DNA of 64,000 bases from Bacteroidales bacterium (GCA_017531225.1 JAFXLL010000010.1:372001-436000), one strand, 5' to 3'; shown: positions 7,660 through 16,380, counted from the first letter of the stretch. A program made the numbers and translations. The notes: generated by a model not told the origin, from the letters alone.

Positions 7660-8951
7660 AACAACCGATTCAATCCCAAGCTCCGGTATTCTTTCCGGAG
7701 CTTGCCGTTGAAGGCCCAGCGGATGTCAGACACCAGACGACGCACCAACTCGAGGTAGTCGTACCAGATATCATAGGAGAAGAATAACGCCACAGCACCA
7801 ACTAAAGCCCAGTACCAAGGCAGATTGCAGAACATCACGATAGTGCCGATGATAAAGACCAACGGTGCAATCAACAGTTTACTGCCAAAGCATACTGTGT
7901 TGCTGAACGCCTTGTCCTTCAGCTTCGACTTGATGATCAGTGTGGGAACCCAAGCAATGGCATTCACCACTGTGGAGGCCACAAAATAGGGGAACCCAAT
8001 CAAAGCCAGCAACGACTTCCAAATAAAGTTGATCAAGGGACGTTTCTTGGCGGTCGAAGTGACTGAGATCTTGTTTTTCACGCGATTCTCAGAGAACTTC
8101 TTCACCTTGGAAAACAGCTCTTTAGCCTCTTCGGGATGTGCTTCTCTATATTGTAAGACTTTCTCTACTGTGTCACGATTACGGAGCATTTTCTTGTATA
8201 AGCCGCCCGCCCGTTTTATGTTCTTCATCTTCACAATCTCCCAAATGGCATCATAGTCCTCATCATCAGGGATGTAGGTAATCAGCTTGGAGATCCGCTC
8301 CCCAAGCATGTCTCGCAGCTGATTCATCAGCACCGCTTCGTTTTCCTCGGTACTGTTGTTGATGAAATCAGTCACGTTAATGGCCTCACCGAAGTTGACC
8401 ATACAGGTGGAACGGAAACGGAAATAGTCGCCATACTCGATGCCAACAGGGACAATGTAAATAGGCTGTTCTTTGCCGAACTCGCGGTTCGAGTCAAGGG
8501 CGATGTGGAAAATGCCCTTGCTCAGTCGCAAAAGCGAGTGCTTTGTGCGATGACGACCCTCTGGGAACAAATACAGACCCACTTTGTCGTGCACTACATC
8601 CACAGCCTGCTCAATCGAGTCAGTGTTGTTACGCACAGCTGCAACGCCATTGCGAATTCTGAACAACGGCAGGATGCGTGCGAATTTCAAGAATTCAGCC
8701 ACCTTGGGATTGGCGAAGATGTCACCACGCGCCATAAACACTTTCTTATGCTGACTCGTAGCCAACACCACCAAGGCATCCATCAAGGTGTTACTATGGT
8801 TGATACCAAAAATTAACGCACCGTCTTTGGGCAGATTCTCCCTGCCGTGAACCTCAAAACGACGGTATGAACGCCGCGCATTGAAATCCACTATCATACG
8901 TACGAAATTGTACAGCAGGCTGTTATCCTGTATTTTTTTCTCCTTCGCCAT
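7656..8951 (-). CDS. 1-acylglycerol-3-phosphate acyltransferase-like (PlsC) membrane protein
   Basis: The 431-residue protein has a PlsC domain in its first half. The catalytic His and Asp lie in NHSNTLMDA (His52, Asp58); the spacing is one longer than the usual HX4D, as in related Bacteroidetes enzymes. The phosphate-binding FPEGRH follows at about 129-134, and IYIVPVGIEYG fits block IV. The second half (from about 300) holds two to three hydrophobic helices and a basic tail, an extension beyond the ~250-residue core. It probably transfers an acyl chain to a lysophospholipid or ornithine-type lipid at the inner membrane. The exact acceptor is not determined. Confidence 0.85.
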   Translation of the reverse strand: MAKEKKIQDNSLLYNFVRMIVDFNARRSYRRFEVHGRENLPKDGALIFGINHSNTLMDALVVLATSQHKKVFMARGDIFANPKVAEFLKFARILPLFRIRNGVAAVRNNTDSIEQAVDVVHDKVGLYLFPEGRHRTKHSLLRLSKGIFHIALDSNREFGKEQPIYIVPVGIEYGDYFRFRSTCMVNFGEAINVTDFINNSTEENEAVLMNQLRDMLGERISKLITYIPDDEDYDAIWEIVKMKNIKRAGGLYKKMLRNRDTVEKVLQYREAHPEEAKELFSKVKKFSENRVKNKISVTSTAKKRPLINFIWKSLLALIGFPYFVASTVVNAIAWVPTLIIKSKLKDKAFSNTVCFGSKLLIAPLVFIIGTIVMFCNLPWYWALVGAVALFFSYDIWYDYLELVRRLVSDIRWAFNGKLRKEYRSLGLNRLF

Positions 8952-8968
8952 AATAATGAATAGGATTG

Positions 8969-8976
8969 CAAAATTA
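8969..8976 (-). promoter_or_regulatory. Promoter of the acyltransferase gene (minus strand)
   Basis: Minus-strand TAATTTTG matches the Bacteroidetes -7 box, 17 bp ahead of the start at 8951. It forms a divergent pair with the box at 9006-9013. Confidence 0.55.
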
Positions 8977-9005
8977 AGAAAAACGCCCGTACAAAAAAGT
9001 TTTTT

Positions 9006-9013
9006 TATCTTTG
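9006..9013 (+). promoter_or_regulatory. Promoter of the lytic transglycosylase gene
   Basis: TATCTTTG matches the Bacteroidetes -7 box, 18 bp before the ATG at 9032. It covers the alternative TTG start at 9011, which argues that translation begins at 9032. Confidence 0.6.
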
Positions 9014-9031
9014 ACGGCTAAAATCGATGTT

Positions 9032-9580
9032 ATGAAGGCATATTTGAGTGTTGGAATGTGGATCTGCTGCGTTTTGTTGATGATGCAGCACCCACGGACT
9101 GACACCCTACGGATCAGCCAATACGACGACCTCATCAAGGTTGAAGCCCAAAAGATCGGTTGGGACTGGCGGATGCTTGCCTCCATCATCTACCAGGAGT
9201 CGCGTTTCAAGCCCGACTTGGAAAGCAGCAGGGGGGCATACGGACTTATGCAGCTGATGCCAACCACCATGCGTAAGTTCGGCATTGACCGTAACGCTTC
9301 GGTGGAAGAACAACTGGAGGCAGGCGGTAAGTTGCTACTGTTCTTGGACCGAAAGCTTTCCAGCACCATCACCGACAGCAATGAACGGATGTATTTCGTC
9401 CTTGCCTGCTACAATGCTGGCATGAGCAAAGTGATGAGGTACCGTGAACTCGCCCTTCAGCATGGCCGTAACCCCAATGTGTGGTCGGGCAACGTAGAGC
9501 GGTATTGTCCCAAACAAACCATTGCCTTTGTGAGAGATATAACCAATAGATATTCATATTACAAAACCATCATCGAATGA
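9032..9580 (+). CDS. Lytic transglycosylase (SLT domain), MltF C-terminal type
   Basis: The enzyme cleaves peptidoglycan glycan strands with formation of 1,6-anhydromuramic acid. The start at 9032 gives 182 residues with a hydrophobic N-terminus (MKAYLSVGMWICCVLLMM) that can be a signal peptide or anchor; an upstream TTG at 9011 lies inside the promoter box and is rejected. The SLT fold is clear: ASIIYQESRFKP with the catalytic Glu56, GAYGLMQLMPTT, and YNAGMSKV. It lacks the solute-binding half found in full MltF. Its last 4 bases (ATGA) overlap the next gene, so the two are translationally coupled. Confidence 0.9.
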   Translation: MKAYLSVGMWICCVLLMMQHPRTDTLRISQYDDLIKVEAQKIGWDWRMLASIIYQESRFKPDLESSRGAYGLMQLMPTTMRKFGIDRNASVEEQLEAGGKLLLFLDRKLSSTITDSNERMYFVLACYNAGMSKVMRYRELALQHGRNPNVWSGNVERYCPKQTIAFVRDITNRYSYYKTIIE

Positions 9581-10206
9581 AGAAAATCGCAGTTCTGCTA
9601 TTTGCAATATCACTTTCACTTCTTGGGCTCAAAAGCCAAGCCCAGTCCTTTGACGGCGGCTTGACAGGTGGCGTGGTAGCCTCCCAAATCAACGGCGACG
9701 GCTATGGCGGATTCCACCAAATCGGATGGACCGCTGGTGTCTTTGGCCGCATTCCCTCCGGCAGATGGAGCTCATGGCAATTAGAGATGAAATATTCACT
9801 GTACGGCGCCCATTCCGACATTAAGGAGACGCCTGAAATGAACATCCGACTGCATTACATCGAGATGCCCATCATGTTTCGCTATAATCTTGGTGGAATC
9901 AACATCAACGGAAGGCACATGGATTTCATCACTGCAGAAATTGGCCTGAGCGGTGATTTCCTGATCAAAAGCAAACAAGAAGCTGGCTACGACGGAGGAT
10001 TCGACAATCCCTCGTGGGCGTTTTTCTCAGTTACGGGAAATATAGGATTGCAATTCGACATCAATGATCGATGGGGAATCAACATCCGCTCCATGAATTC
10101 ATTGATTCCATGCCGTTGGAAGCCTAATGTGGGCAGTTATTTCCTACATTATTTCAATATTGCCTTGCAGGCCACCGTGGTTTACACCATCATCCACGCC
10201 CATTAA
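9577..10206 (+). CDS. Outer-membrane beta-barrel protein (PorT-like)
   Basis: A 209-residue protein with a signal peptide (first ~22 residues, ending in SQAQ) and a body of alternating strands beginning SFDGGLTGGVVASQINGDG, the opening pattern of small Bacteroidetes barrels of the PorT/OmpW-like type. About eight strands are plausible. It overlaps the lytic transglycosylase by 4 bases, which hints at a cell-envelope role, but no function can be assigned. It meets the next gene tail-to-tail with a 4-base overlap. Confidence 0.7.
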   Translation: MKKIAVLLFAISLSLLGLKSQAQSFDGGLTGGVVASQINGDGYGGFHQIGWTAGVFGRIPSGRWSSWQLEMKYSLYGAHSDIKETPEMNIRLHYIEMPIMFRYNLGGININGRHMDFITAEIGLSGDFLIKSKQEAGYDGGFDNPSWAFFSVTGNIGLQFDINDRWGINIRSMNSLIPCRWKPNVGSYFLHYFNIALQATVVYTIIHAH

Positions 10207-10871
10207 AATGGTGCGAAGGTGAAGCCCACTGAGAGAGGCCTGATGTTGGGCGCTTCGTGACCCACTACGAAAACAGGATTCAGCTGCATGGCAGCAAATA
10301 CGCTCACCCATTTGTAGCCAACACGCAAGGTGACTGAATAAGCCATCTTCTCAACATTGCTGATGTAGCAATACTTCTCACGGATCTTGACACCGTCGTC
10401 GTTATTGCCTACAAATTTGGTTTTGGCCATGACCATAAAACCAACCTTGAAGCCCACGCCAATCTTCCAGGCATCCTTGATACGAAAGCGCAGCTCAACG
10501 GGGATGTCGATATAGTTGCAGTTCACCTTATACCGTTTGAAGCCGTCCACACCACGGTATTGCTCCAACTCGAAAGTTTCAGCGTATGGATTCAGGATAC
10601 GGCTATATGAGAAATAGTTGTGGCCGGTGTAGCCCGCACCGATGCTCACCGTATGTTTCTTGCTCTCACCCAAAGGGAAGTTATAAGTCAACGCGCAGCT
10701 GAAGCCCTGGTTGAACATGCGAGCATCCCAATTATCAGGGGTGGCCAGTTGGAAGTCATTGAAAAAATCAAGACCCATCGTGAATCTCTTGTCGGTCTTG
10801 TTGGCGATGAGTTGTGCGAAAGCGCTGGTTGAAAGCAGCACAACGGTCAGGGTAATCAGTATTCTTTTCAT
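10203..10871 (-). CDS. Outer-membrane beta-barrel protein, hypothetical
   Basis: I place the start at 10871 (MKRILITLTVVLLSTSAFAQ, a standard signal peptide) rather than at the upstream in-frame ATG at 10904, which lies inside the promoter box. The 222-residue product has alternating strands, many aromatic residues and a C-terminal Phe (VGFTFAPF), the mark of an outer-membrane barrel. No closer family is recognised. The neighbouring convergent gene is also a small barrel, but the two do not look like duplicates. Confidence 0.7.
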   Translation of the reverse strand: MKRILITLTVVLLSTSAFAQLIANKTDKRFTMGLDFFNDFQLATPDNWDARMFNQGFSCALTYNFPLGESKKHTVSIGAGYTGHNYFSYSRILNPYAETFELEQYRGVDGFKRYKVNCNYIDIPVELRFRIKDAWKIGVGFKVGFMVMAKTKFVGNNDDGVKIREKYCYISNVEKMAYSVTLRVGYKWVSVFAAMQLNPVFVVGHEAPNIRPLSVGFTFAPF

Positions 10872-10901
10872 ATCAATAGAATTCGCATGATTAGGAAACG
10901 A

Positions 10902-10909
10902 CAAAATTA
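10902..10909 (-). promoter_or_regulatory. Promoter of the barrel gene (minus strand)
   Basis: Minus-strand TAATTTTG fits the Bacteroidetes -7 box and stands 30 bp ahead of the chosen start at 10871, supporting that start over the one at 10904. Confidence 0.55.
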
Positions 10910-10928
10910 GGAATAAATTTCAAACCTA

Positions 10929-11336
10929 TCACAATTTGTTTGAAATTTGGGAACGACGGTCCAGCAACGCATCGATTTCGGCGTCGGTCAAATTGGGATT
11001 CTTCAAAAGCTCGTCGATAGCTGCCACGCTTGTAGGTTCTTCGATCGACACGCGGTTGGCTTCTTCAATTCTTTCGATATCGCCCATATCGTCATCCAAC
11101 TGTTCACGCAGCTGTTTCACCAAGGAAGAGACCATCATCTTGGTAAAGGGATCCACATGAACCGACTCTATCTTGAGTTTGTCCTTCACATCGTCGAACT
11201 GTGCCATGAAGGCCTTGAGTTGCTCAAGCTGTTGCGGGTCGACGCCCGGCATTTCGTCGAGCGACTCCTTTTCCACAAGGCGCTTAAACAATCTGAAAAG
11301 GTCTTCCAATTCCTGTCTGAAATTCTCGTCTTCCAT
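10929..11336 (-). CDS. Hypothetical acidic alpha-helical protein
   Basis: A 135-residue soluble protein rich in Glu, Asp and Leu, almost entirely helical by pattern (LEDLFRLFKRLVEKES, SSLVKQLREQLDDDMGD), with probable coiled-coil stretches. There is no signal peptide or membrane segment. I recognise no family. It lies divergent to the enoyl-CoA hydratase gene across a 99-bp gap without a convincing promoter box on this strand. Confidence 0.6.
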   Translation of the reverse strand: MEDENFRQELEDLFRLFKRLVEKESLDEMPGVDPQQLEQLKAFMAQFDDVKDKLKIESVHVDPFTKMMVSSLVKQLREQLDDDMGDIERIEEANRVSIEEPTSVAAIDELLKNPNLTDAEIDALLDRRSQISNKL

Positions 11337-11435
11337 AATAATCGTCTTTCAAAGAGAAACATCAAATAATGTGCAAAGGAAAAGATTTTTTCTGAAACGG
11401 AGGTAGTTTATGACAAAATTTCCGATTTTTGCGGT

Positions 11436-12224
11436 ATGGATTTCAAGACGATCAAAATACAATTGGGGGAAAGCATGGCATGGGTCAACCTTGACCGCCC
11501 CGAGGTGCGCAATGCGTTGAATCCTGAGATGATCAACGAACTCACCGAAGCCATTGATTGGTTGAACAGCCGCGATGACATCCGTGTCATCATCATCAAA
11601 GGCAATGGCAAGTCGTTTTGTGCCGGTGCCGATTTGGCCTACATGAAAGAGATGGCAGAATTCAGCTACGAGCAGAATGTAGCTGATGCCGAGCGGCTTT
11701 CGAAGCTGTTTCGGACGATCTATTTCTGCAACAAGGCCGTCATCACGGTGATTCACGGCGCTTGCATCGGCGGAGCCAATGGCATCATTGCCGCTGCCGA
11801 CATCGTCATCGCCGAGTCGTCAACCAAATTCGCTTTCTCTGAAGTGCGGTTGGGCATCACACCAGCCACCATCTCACCTTTTGTGGTGCAGAAGATCGGC
11901 CATACCGCCGCCAAGGAACTGATGCTCACGGGTAGGCTCTTCTCTGCCGAAGAAGCCAAGGCCTTTAAGCTTGTGAATACTGTCACTGATGAGGCAAATC
12001 TGGTTGACGTGGAGCGGCAATATATCGACCATTTCATGCATGCCTCGCCCGATGCCGTGGCCGAGTGCAAGAACCTGTTGCGTTTGGTGAGTGGCACCAA
12101 CGATCCCTTTGCTCCCATCTTTCACGAAACGGCAACCCTTATTGCCAACCAGCGCATCTCGAAGGCCGGCCAGGAAGGCATGGCATCGTTCTTCGAAAAG
12201 CGGAAGCCAGAGTGGTTAAGCTAA
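11436..12224 (+). CDS. Enoyl-CoA hydratase/isomerase family, methylglutaconyl-CoA hydratase-like
   Basis: A crotonase-fold protein of 262 residues (usual size). The CoA and oxyanion loop is GKSFCAGADLAYM and the second oxyanion strand is HGACIGGANGIIAAAD. The first catalytic Glu of classical enoyl-CoA hydratase is replaced by Gly here, while the second is kept in SEVRLGITPATISP. That combination, with PATISPFV, resembles methylglutaconyl-CoA hydratases (LiuC) of leucine breakdown. The nearby biotin carboxylase and acyl-CoA dehydrogenase would fit branched-chain acyl-CoA metabolism, but the full leucine set is not here. It overlaps the Nudix fusion gene tail-to-tail by 9 bases. Confidence 0.8.
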   Translation: MDFKTIKIQLGESMAWVNLDRPEVRNALNPEMINELTEAIDWLNSRDDIRVIIIKGNGKSFCAGADLAYMKEMAEFSYEQNVADAERLSKLFRTIYFCNKAVITVIHGACIGGANGIIAAADIVIAESSTKFAFSEVRLGITPATISPFVVQKIGHTAAKELMLTGRLFSAEEAKAFKLVNTVTDEANLVDVERQYIDHFMHASPDAVAECKNLLRLVSGTNDPFAPIFHETATLIANQRISKAGQEGMASFFEKRKPEWLS

Positions 12225-13061
12225 CACAAATTCTTTTGGCAGGATGATATTCTCCACATCGATGGCGTCCTGAAACAGGGGAGCCATTTCCCTTGTAGTA
12301 AATCCAGCGATGCCGCATCCCACCTTGGTCACAAAGAACTTGTATTCGGGATGTGCTTTAGCGAATTCGATGAAATCGTCCACGTATGGCTTAATGGCAT
12401 CCACTCCACCGTGCATAGTGGGGATGCCATAGCTCTGGCCTTGCAGTCCAACACCTTGACCCCAGATGGCGCCAAAGCGCTCGTAAGCCAACAGTGCGGC
12501 ACCGCCGCCATGTGAGCCAGAAAGGTTGCTACCAAAAACGAAGATTTCATTCGGTTTCAGTTCCGAGATTCTTTCAGGTGTAAATTCTTTGTTGTACATT
12601 TCCTTGTATTTTTCCTTCAGACGTCTTAATGCTACACGCAGGATCTTCTCATGGTCAAAGGCCAACGGGGGAATCTCACCGATGGGATACCACCGTGCGT
12701 TTCTTGCATCATCGCCACCTTTAACGGTTCCTTTTTGCACCAAGGCATAATATGCAATGGTAATGACCCGCCCACGAGGATCCCTGTCGACATCCGAAAA
12801 ACAGCCCAGCTGCTCCAGAAAGTCCACCTTCACATCAAACCCCGTCTCTTCCTTCAGCTCGCGAAGCGCCCCCATCTCTGTGGTTTCGTCCATATTCAGG
12901 AAGCCTCCGGGAAATGCCCAACATCCTTTATATGGTTCTATCCCTCTTTCTATTAAGAGCACCGACAATCCTTCCTTGACGTCATATCCGAATATCACAC
13001 AATCTGTCGTCACAGCCGGACGCGGGTAATCATATGTATAAACACCTTTCTTTACTTCCAT
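12216..13061 (-). CDS. Nudix hydrolase fused to an A1S_2505-like (macro-related) domain
   Basis: Two domains are visible in 281 residues. Residues about 10-145 are a Nudix hydrolase with a complete Nudix box: Gly53, Glu59, then RELKEETGF (67-75). Residues about 160-275 (ISELKPNEIFVFGSNLSG, GGGAALLAYERFGAIWGQG, FFVTKVGCGIAGF) match the domain annotated as A1S_2505-like, found in phage-associated and macro-domain-like proteins. Nudix enzymes cleave nucleoside diphosphates linked to another moiety; the SDVDRDPRGR segment resembles ADP-ribose pyrophosphatases. A role in ADP-ribose or NAD-derivative turnover is therefore plausible, but inferred. Transcription is probably from the box at 13087-13094. 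Confidence 0.8.
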   Translation of the reverse strand: MEVKKGVYTYDYPRPAVTTDCVIFGYDVKEGLSVLLIERGIEPYKGCWAFPGGFLNMDETTEMGALRELKEETGFDVKVDFLEQLGCFSDVDRDPRGRVITIAYYALVQKGTVKGGDDARNARWYPIGEIPPLAFDHEKILRVALRRLKEKYKEMYNKEFTPERISELKPNEIFVFGSNLSGSHGGGAALLAYERFGAIWGQGVGLQGQSYGIPTMHGGVDAIKPYVDDFIEFAKAHPEYKFFVTKVGCGIAGFTTREMAPLFQDAIDVENIILPKEFVLA

Positions 13062-13086
13062 AATGCACTATACTCTAAACATGAAG

Positions 13087-13094
13087 CAAAGATA
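13087..13094 (-). promoter_or_regulatory. Promoter of the Nudix fusion gene (minus strand)
   Basis: Minus-strand TATCTTTG matches the Bacteroidetes -7 box, 25 bp ahead of the start at 13061. Confidence 0.55.
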
Positions 13095-13179
13095 CGACGT
13101 TTTTTTTCTGTTTCCGTAACCATTTCATTGCTTCTAACACAAAAAAGTTCCAATATTTAAAAAATTATGTAGGATTTTA

Positions 13180-13187
13180 TATTTTTG
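13180..13187 (+). promoter_or_regulatory. Promoter of the biotin carboxylase gene
   Basis: TATTTTTG fits the Bacteroidetes -7 box, 22 bp before the ATG at 13210. No clear -33 TTG was found. Confidence 0.55.
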
Positions 13188-13209
13188 CTCTTTAAAAGCC
13201 ATCATTAAG

Positions 13210-15204
13210 ATGAACACCAAGAAAATCAATAAAGTCCTGATTGCCAACCGAGGCGAGATCGCTGTGCGTATCATGCGCACCCTGAAACGGCTGCACATCG
13301 AAAGCGTGGCGGTGTTTGCCGACAACGACGCCAACGCCTTGCATCGACGCATGGCCGACGAGGCCTATCCGCTCGGCAACGGCAGCCTCAAGGACACCTA
13401 CCTCAACATACAGAAGATCATCGATGCCGCCCTCGACAGCGGTGCCGATGCCATCCACCCTGGCTATGGTTTCCTCTCGGAGAACCCCGAGCTGGCTGAA
13501 GCTTGCGCCGCCAACAACCTCATCTTCATCGGTCCCGATGCCGACACCATGCGCCTGATGGGCAACAAAATCGCCGCTCGAAAGGTCGCCATTGAAAACG
13601 ACATCCCCGTGACCTTTGGTCTGACAGGAGACATAAGCCAGATCATAGCACAAGCCGACACCCTGCCCTATCCTGTGCTCATCAAAGCAGCTGCCGGCGG
13701 CGGTGGCAAAGGCATGCACATCGTCAGACGTAAGGAAGATCTAAAAGACCAGCTAGAGACAGCTTCGCGCGAAGCGGAGAAATACTTCAGCGACGGCACC
13801 GTGTTCGTAGAACAATATATCGAGAATCCACGCCATATCGAAGTTCAGATTCTGGCCGACCACCATGGCAACGTGATCCATCTTGGCGAGCGTGAATGCA
13901 CCATCCAACGGCGCTACCAGAAAATCATCGAGGAGTCGCCGTCACCTACACTCAACGAAGAGAAGCGGCAACAGCTGTTGGCCACGGCGGTGAAACTCTG
14001 TAAAGGCATCGGCTACAAAAACGCCGGCACCGTGGAGTTCATCGTCGATCAAAACCAGAACTTCTACTTCTTAGAAGTAAACACCCGCATCCAAGTGGAG
14101 CATCCCGTCACCGAGATGCGCACTGGCATCGACATCGTGGAAGAACAGATCCGCATTGCCAGAGGCAAGGAGATTGGATGGACGCAAGACATGATCCAAT
14201 TCCAAGGTCACGCCATCGAGCTCCGTATCTACGCTGAAGACCCTGAAAACGGCTTCCTGCCTACTCCCGGCAAGGTGACCGCCTACCACGAACCCCAAGT
14301 GCGCGGCACCCGTGTGGACAGCAGCATCGACGGACCTTGCACCGTCAGCGAAGCCTACGACCCCATGATCGCCAAGCTCGTCTGCCACGCAAAGAACCGC
14401 CAGGCCGCCATCGAGACGGCGCAACATGCTCTGAAAGAGTTCATCATCCAAGGCTTGACCACCAACAAGGCCTACCTCTGGGAAGTCATCAAAAACAAGG
14501 ATTTCGCTGACAACAAGATCGACACTTCGTTCTGCGACACCCATCAAGATGCGCTTTTGAAGGCTTTGAATGAGAGTCGCGACAATTTGAACATCAACGA
14601 TATAGCTGTATCATTCCTGCTTTACGACTTCAGCAAGAAACAACTTGAAAGTCAAGCGGAAAATGTGTGGGAACAGATCGGTTTCTGGCGATTCCACAGC
14701 CATTTCACCGTCGACGTGGAAGGCCATCAAATCCCCGTCCACATCACCCAATGGGAAGCAGACAGCGGCAAACTGACAGTGGAAATCACCTCTCAGCTCT
14801 CCGCCGAGCTCATCAGCCACGACAACCATCAGCTGAAAATCATGCTCAACGGTCGCACCGAGGTAGTGTATTGCTCCGTGAACGATGAACAAAAGACCAT
14901 CATCAACTTCCATGGCCTCAACTTCAGCTGTCACCGCCTCGACCAGCTCAACGACAACCTCGACTATTCCCGCAAAGAGAGCATGAACGACCGCTCAACC
15001 CTCATCTCGCCTATGCCTGGAAAAGTGGTGAAGATCAACGTGAAGGAAGGCGACGAGGTGAACGAAGGTACCGTCATGATTGTGGTGGAAGCCATGAAAA
15101 TGGAAAACAACATCACCGCCACTGCCAAAGCCAAAGTGAAACGCATATTGGTGACAGATGGCGAGATGGTGGATAATAAAAAGCAATTGATTGAGTTAGA
15201 GTAG
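13210..15204 (+). CDS. Acyl-CoA carboxylase biotin carboxylase/biotin carrier subunit
   Basis: A 664-residue fused alpha subunit of a biotin-dependent acyl-CoA carboxylase. The N-terminal biotin carboxylase (about 1-450) shows HPGYGFLSENPELAE, the ATP-grasp loop AAAGGGGKGMHIV, RHIEVQILAD and the catalytic ERECTIQRRYQK. The C-terminal ~70 residues are a biotinyl domain with EAMKMEN (biotinylated Lys630). The arrangement and size match methylcrotonyl-CoA or propionyl-CoA carboxylase alpha subunits; the carboxyltransferase partner is not adjacent. The only carboxyltransferase in the window (56423-57982) belongs to the decarboxylase operon. The acyl-CoA dehydrogenase follows after a 30-bp gap filled by a heptad repeat, so the two are likely cotranscribed. 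Confidence 0.85.
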   Translation: MNTKKINKVLIANRGEIAVRIMRTLKRLHIESVAVFADNDANALHRRMADEAYPLGNGSLKDTYLNIQKIIDAALDSGADAIHPGYGFLSENPELAEACAANNLIFIGPDADTMRLMGNKIAARKVAIENDIPVTFGLTGDISQIIAQADTLPYPVLIKAAAGGGGKGMHIVRRKEDLKDQLETASREAEKYFSDGTVFVEQYIENPRHIEVQILADHHGNVIHLGERECTIQRRYQKIIEESPSPTLNEEKRQQLLATAVKLCKGIGYKNAGTVEFIVDQNQNFYFLEVNTRIQVEHPVTEMRTGIDIVEEQIRIARGKEIGWTQDMIQFQGHAIELRIYAEDPENGFLPTPGKVTAYHEPQVRGTRVDSSIDGPCTVSEAYDPMIAKLVCHAKNRQAAIETAQHALKEFIIQGLTTNKAYLWEVIKNKDFADNKIDTSFCDTHQDALLKALNESRDNLNINDIAVSFLLYDFSKKQLESQAENVWEQIGFWRFHSHFTVDVEGHQIPVHITQWEADSGKLTVEITSQLSAELISHDNHQLKIMLNGRTEVVYCSVNDEQKTIINFHGLNFSCHRLDQLNDNLDYSRKESMNDRSTLISPMPGKVVKINVKEGDEVNEGTVMIVVEAMKMENNITATAKAKVKRILVTDGEMVDNKKQLIELE

Positions 15205-15231
15205 ATAAGAGTTAAGAGATAAAAGATAAAA
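15204..15231 (+). repeat. Heptanucleotide tandem repeat (4 units)
   Basis: Four 7-base units in tandem, GATAAGA, GTTAAGA, GATAAAA, GATAAAA, fill the gap between the carboxylase stop codon and the dehydrogenase start. This is one of eight similar arrays in the window. Confidence 0.85.
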
Positions 15232-15234
15232 ATT

Positions 15235-16377
15235 ATGAACTTCGATTTAACCAAAGAACAAGAGGCATTACGCCAGCGTGTACGTGAATTTGCCGAAGCA
15301 GAGATAAAACCAGTGGCACGTTACAACGACGAGCATCAGCATTTCGACACTGAGCTGACCCTCAAAATGGGTCAACTCGGCCTATTAGGCATGACCGTGC
15401 CGAAGGAATACGGCGGTCAGGGACTCGACAACCTGAGTTACATCATCGCCGTGGAGGAGTTAGCTCGTGTGGACGGTTCCACTGCCGCCACCATCGCAGC
15501 CGACAACTCGTTGGGTATCGGTCCTATCAAGGATTATGGCACCGAGGAACAGAAACGCAAGTACCTGCCTCAGCTGTGTAAGGACAAACTTTGGGGTTTC
15601 GGCCTCACCGAGGAAGACGCTGGTAGCGACTCGCGTGGCACCAAGACCACGGCTAAGCTCGAAGGCGACACCTGGGTGCTCAACGGCTCCAAGATCTTCA
15701 TCACCAACAGCGCCACGCCGATCACCTTAGGTACCAGCGTGCAGGCTATCTCAGGTGAGAAAGACGGCAAGCCCGAGTTCACCGCCCTGCTGGTGGAGAA
15801 CGGCACTCCAGGCTTCACCCAGACCCCGATGGACGACAAGATGATGTGGCGTGCCTCCAACACCGGCAAGCTCATCTTTGACCATGTGCGGCTGCCTAAG
15901 GAATGCATCTTGGGCGAGCCCGGGGAAGGCTCCCACATGATGCTGGCCACCCTCGACTCAGGTCGACTCTCCATCGCCGCCATGGGCCTCGGATGCGCCC
16001 AAGGCGCTTATGAGATGGCCCTCGCCTACTCCAAGAAACGCGTGCAGTTCGGCAAGCCCGTGTGTAAGTTCCAAGCCGTGGCTTTCAAACTCGCTGACAT
16101 GGCCGTGAAGGTAGAGGCCGCACGTAACCTGCTCTACCACGCCTGTTGGCTCAAAGACCAACACCGTCCCTTCGGCAAAGAGGCCGCCATGGCCAAGCTC
16201 TACTGCTCCGAAGTGGCCGCCGAGATATGCGACAACGCCGTTCAGGTGATGGGCGGCCATGGACTTCTCAAAGAGTTCGACATGGAACGCTTCTATCGCG
16301 ACCAACGCATCCTTCAAATCGGTGAAGGCACCTCTGAAATCTTAAGACTGGTCATTTCCAGGGCTATTGGTTGCTAA
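15235..16377 (+). CDS. Acyl-CoA dehydrogenase (short-chain/branched-chain type)
   Basis: A 380-residue FAD-dependent acyl-CoA dehydrogenase forming an alpha,beta double bond in an acyl-CoA and passing electrons to ETF. Family signatures are FGLTEEDAGSDSRG (FAD/substrate region), NGSKIFITNS, and the C-terminal ILQIGEGTSEI with the catalytic Glu at the position used by short/medium-chain enzymes. Isovaleryl-CoA dehydrogenases lack a Glu there, so this is more likely a butyryl- or other short/branched-chain enzyme. It sits 30 bp after the carboxylase gene, separated only by a heptad repeat, and probably shares its transcript. Confidence 0.9.
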   Translation: MNFDLTKEQEALRQRVREFAEAEIKPVARYNDEHQHFDTELTLKMGQLGLLGMTVPKEYGGQGLDNLSYIIAVEELARVDGSTAATIAADNSLGIGPIKDYGTEEQKRKYLPQLCKDKLWGFGLTEEDAGSDSRGTKTTAKLEGDTWVLNGSKIFITNSATPITLGTSVQAISGEKDGKPEFTALLVENGTPGFTQTPMDDKMMWRASNTGKLIFDHVRLPKECILGEPGEGSHMMLATLDSGRLSIAAMGLGCAQGAYEMALAYSKKRVQFGKPVCKFQAVAFKLADMAVKVEAARNLLYHACWLKDQHRPFGKEAAMAKLYCSEVAAEICDNAVQVMGGHGLLKEFDMERFYRDQRILQIGEGTSEILRLVISRAIGC

Positions 16378-16380
16378 GGA

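Noticed and set aside
15235-16377. Calling the dehydrogenase isovaleryl-CoA dehydrogenase
   Set aside because: It keeps the catalytic Glu in QIGEGTSEI, a position occupied by a non-acidic residue in isovaleryl-CoA dehydrogenases.
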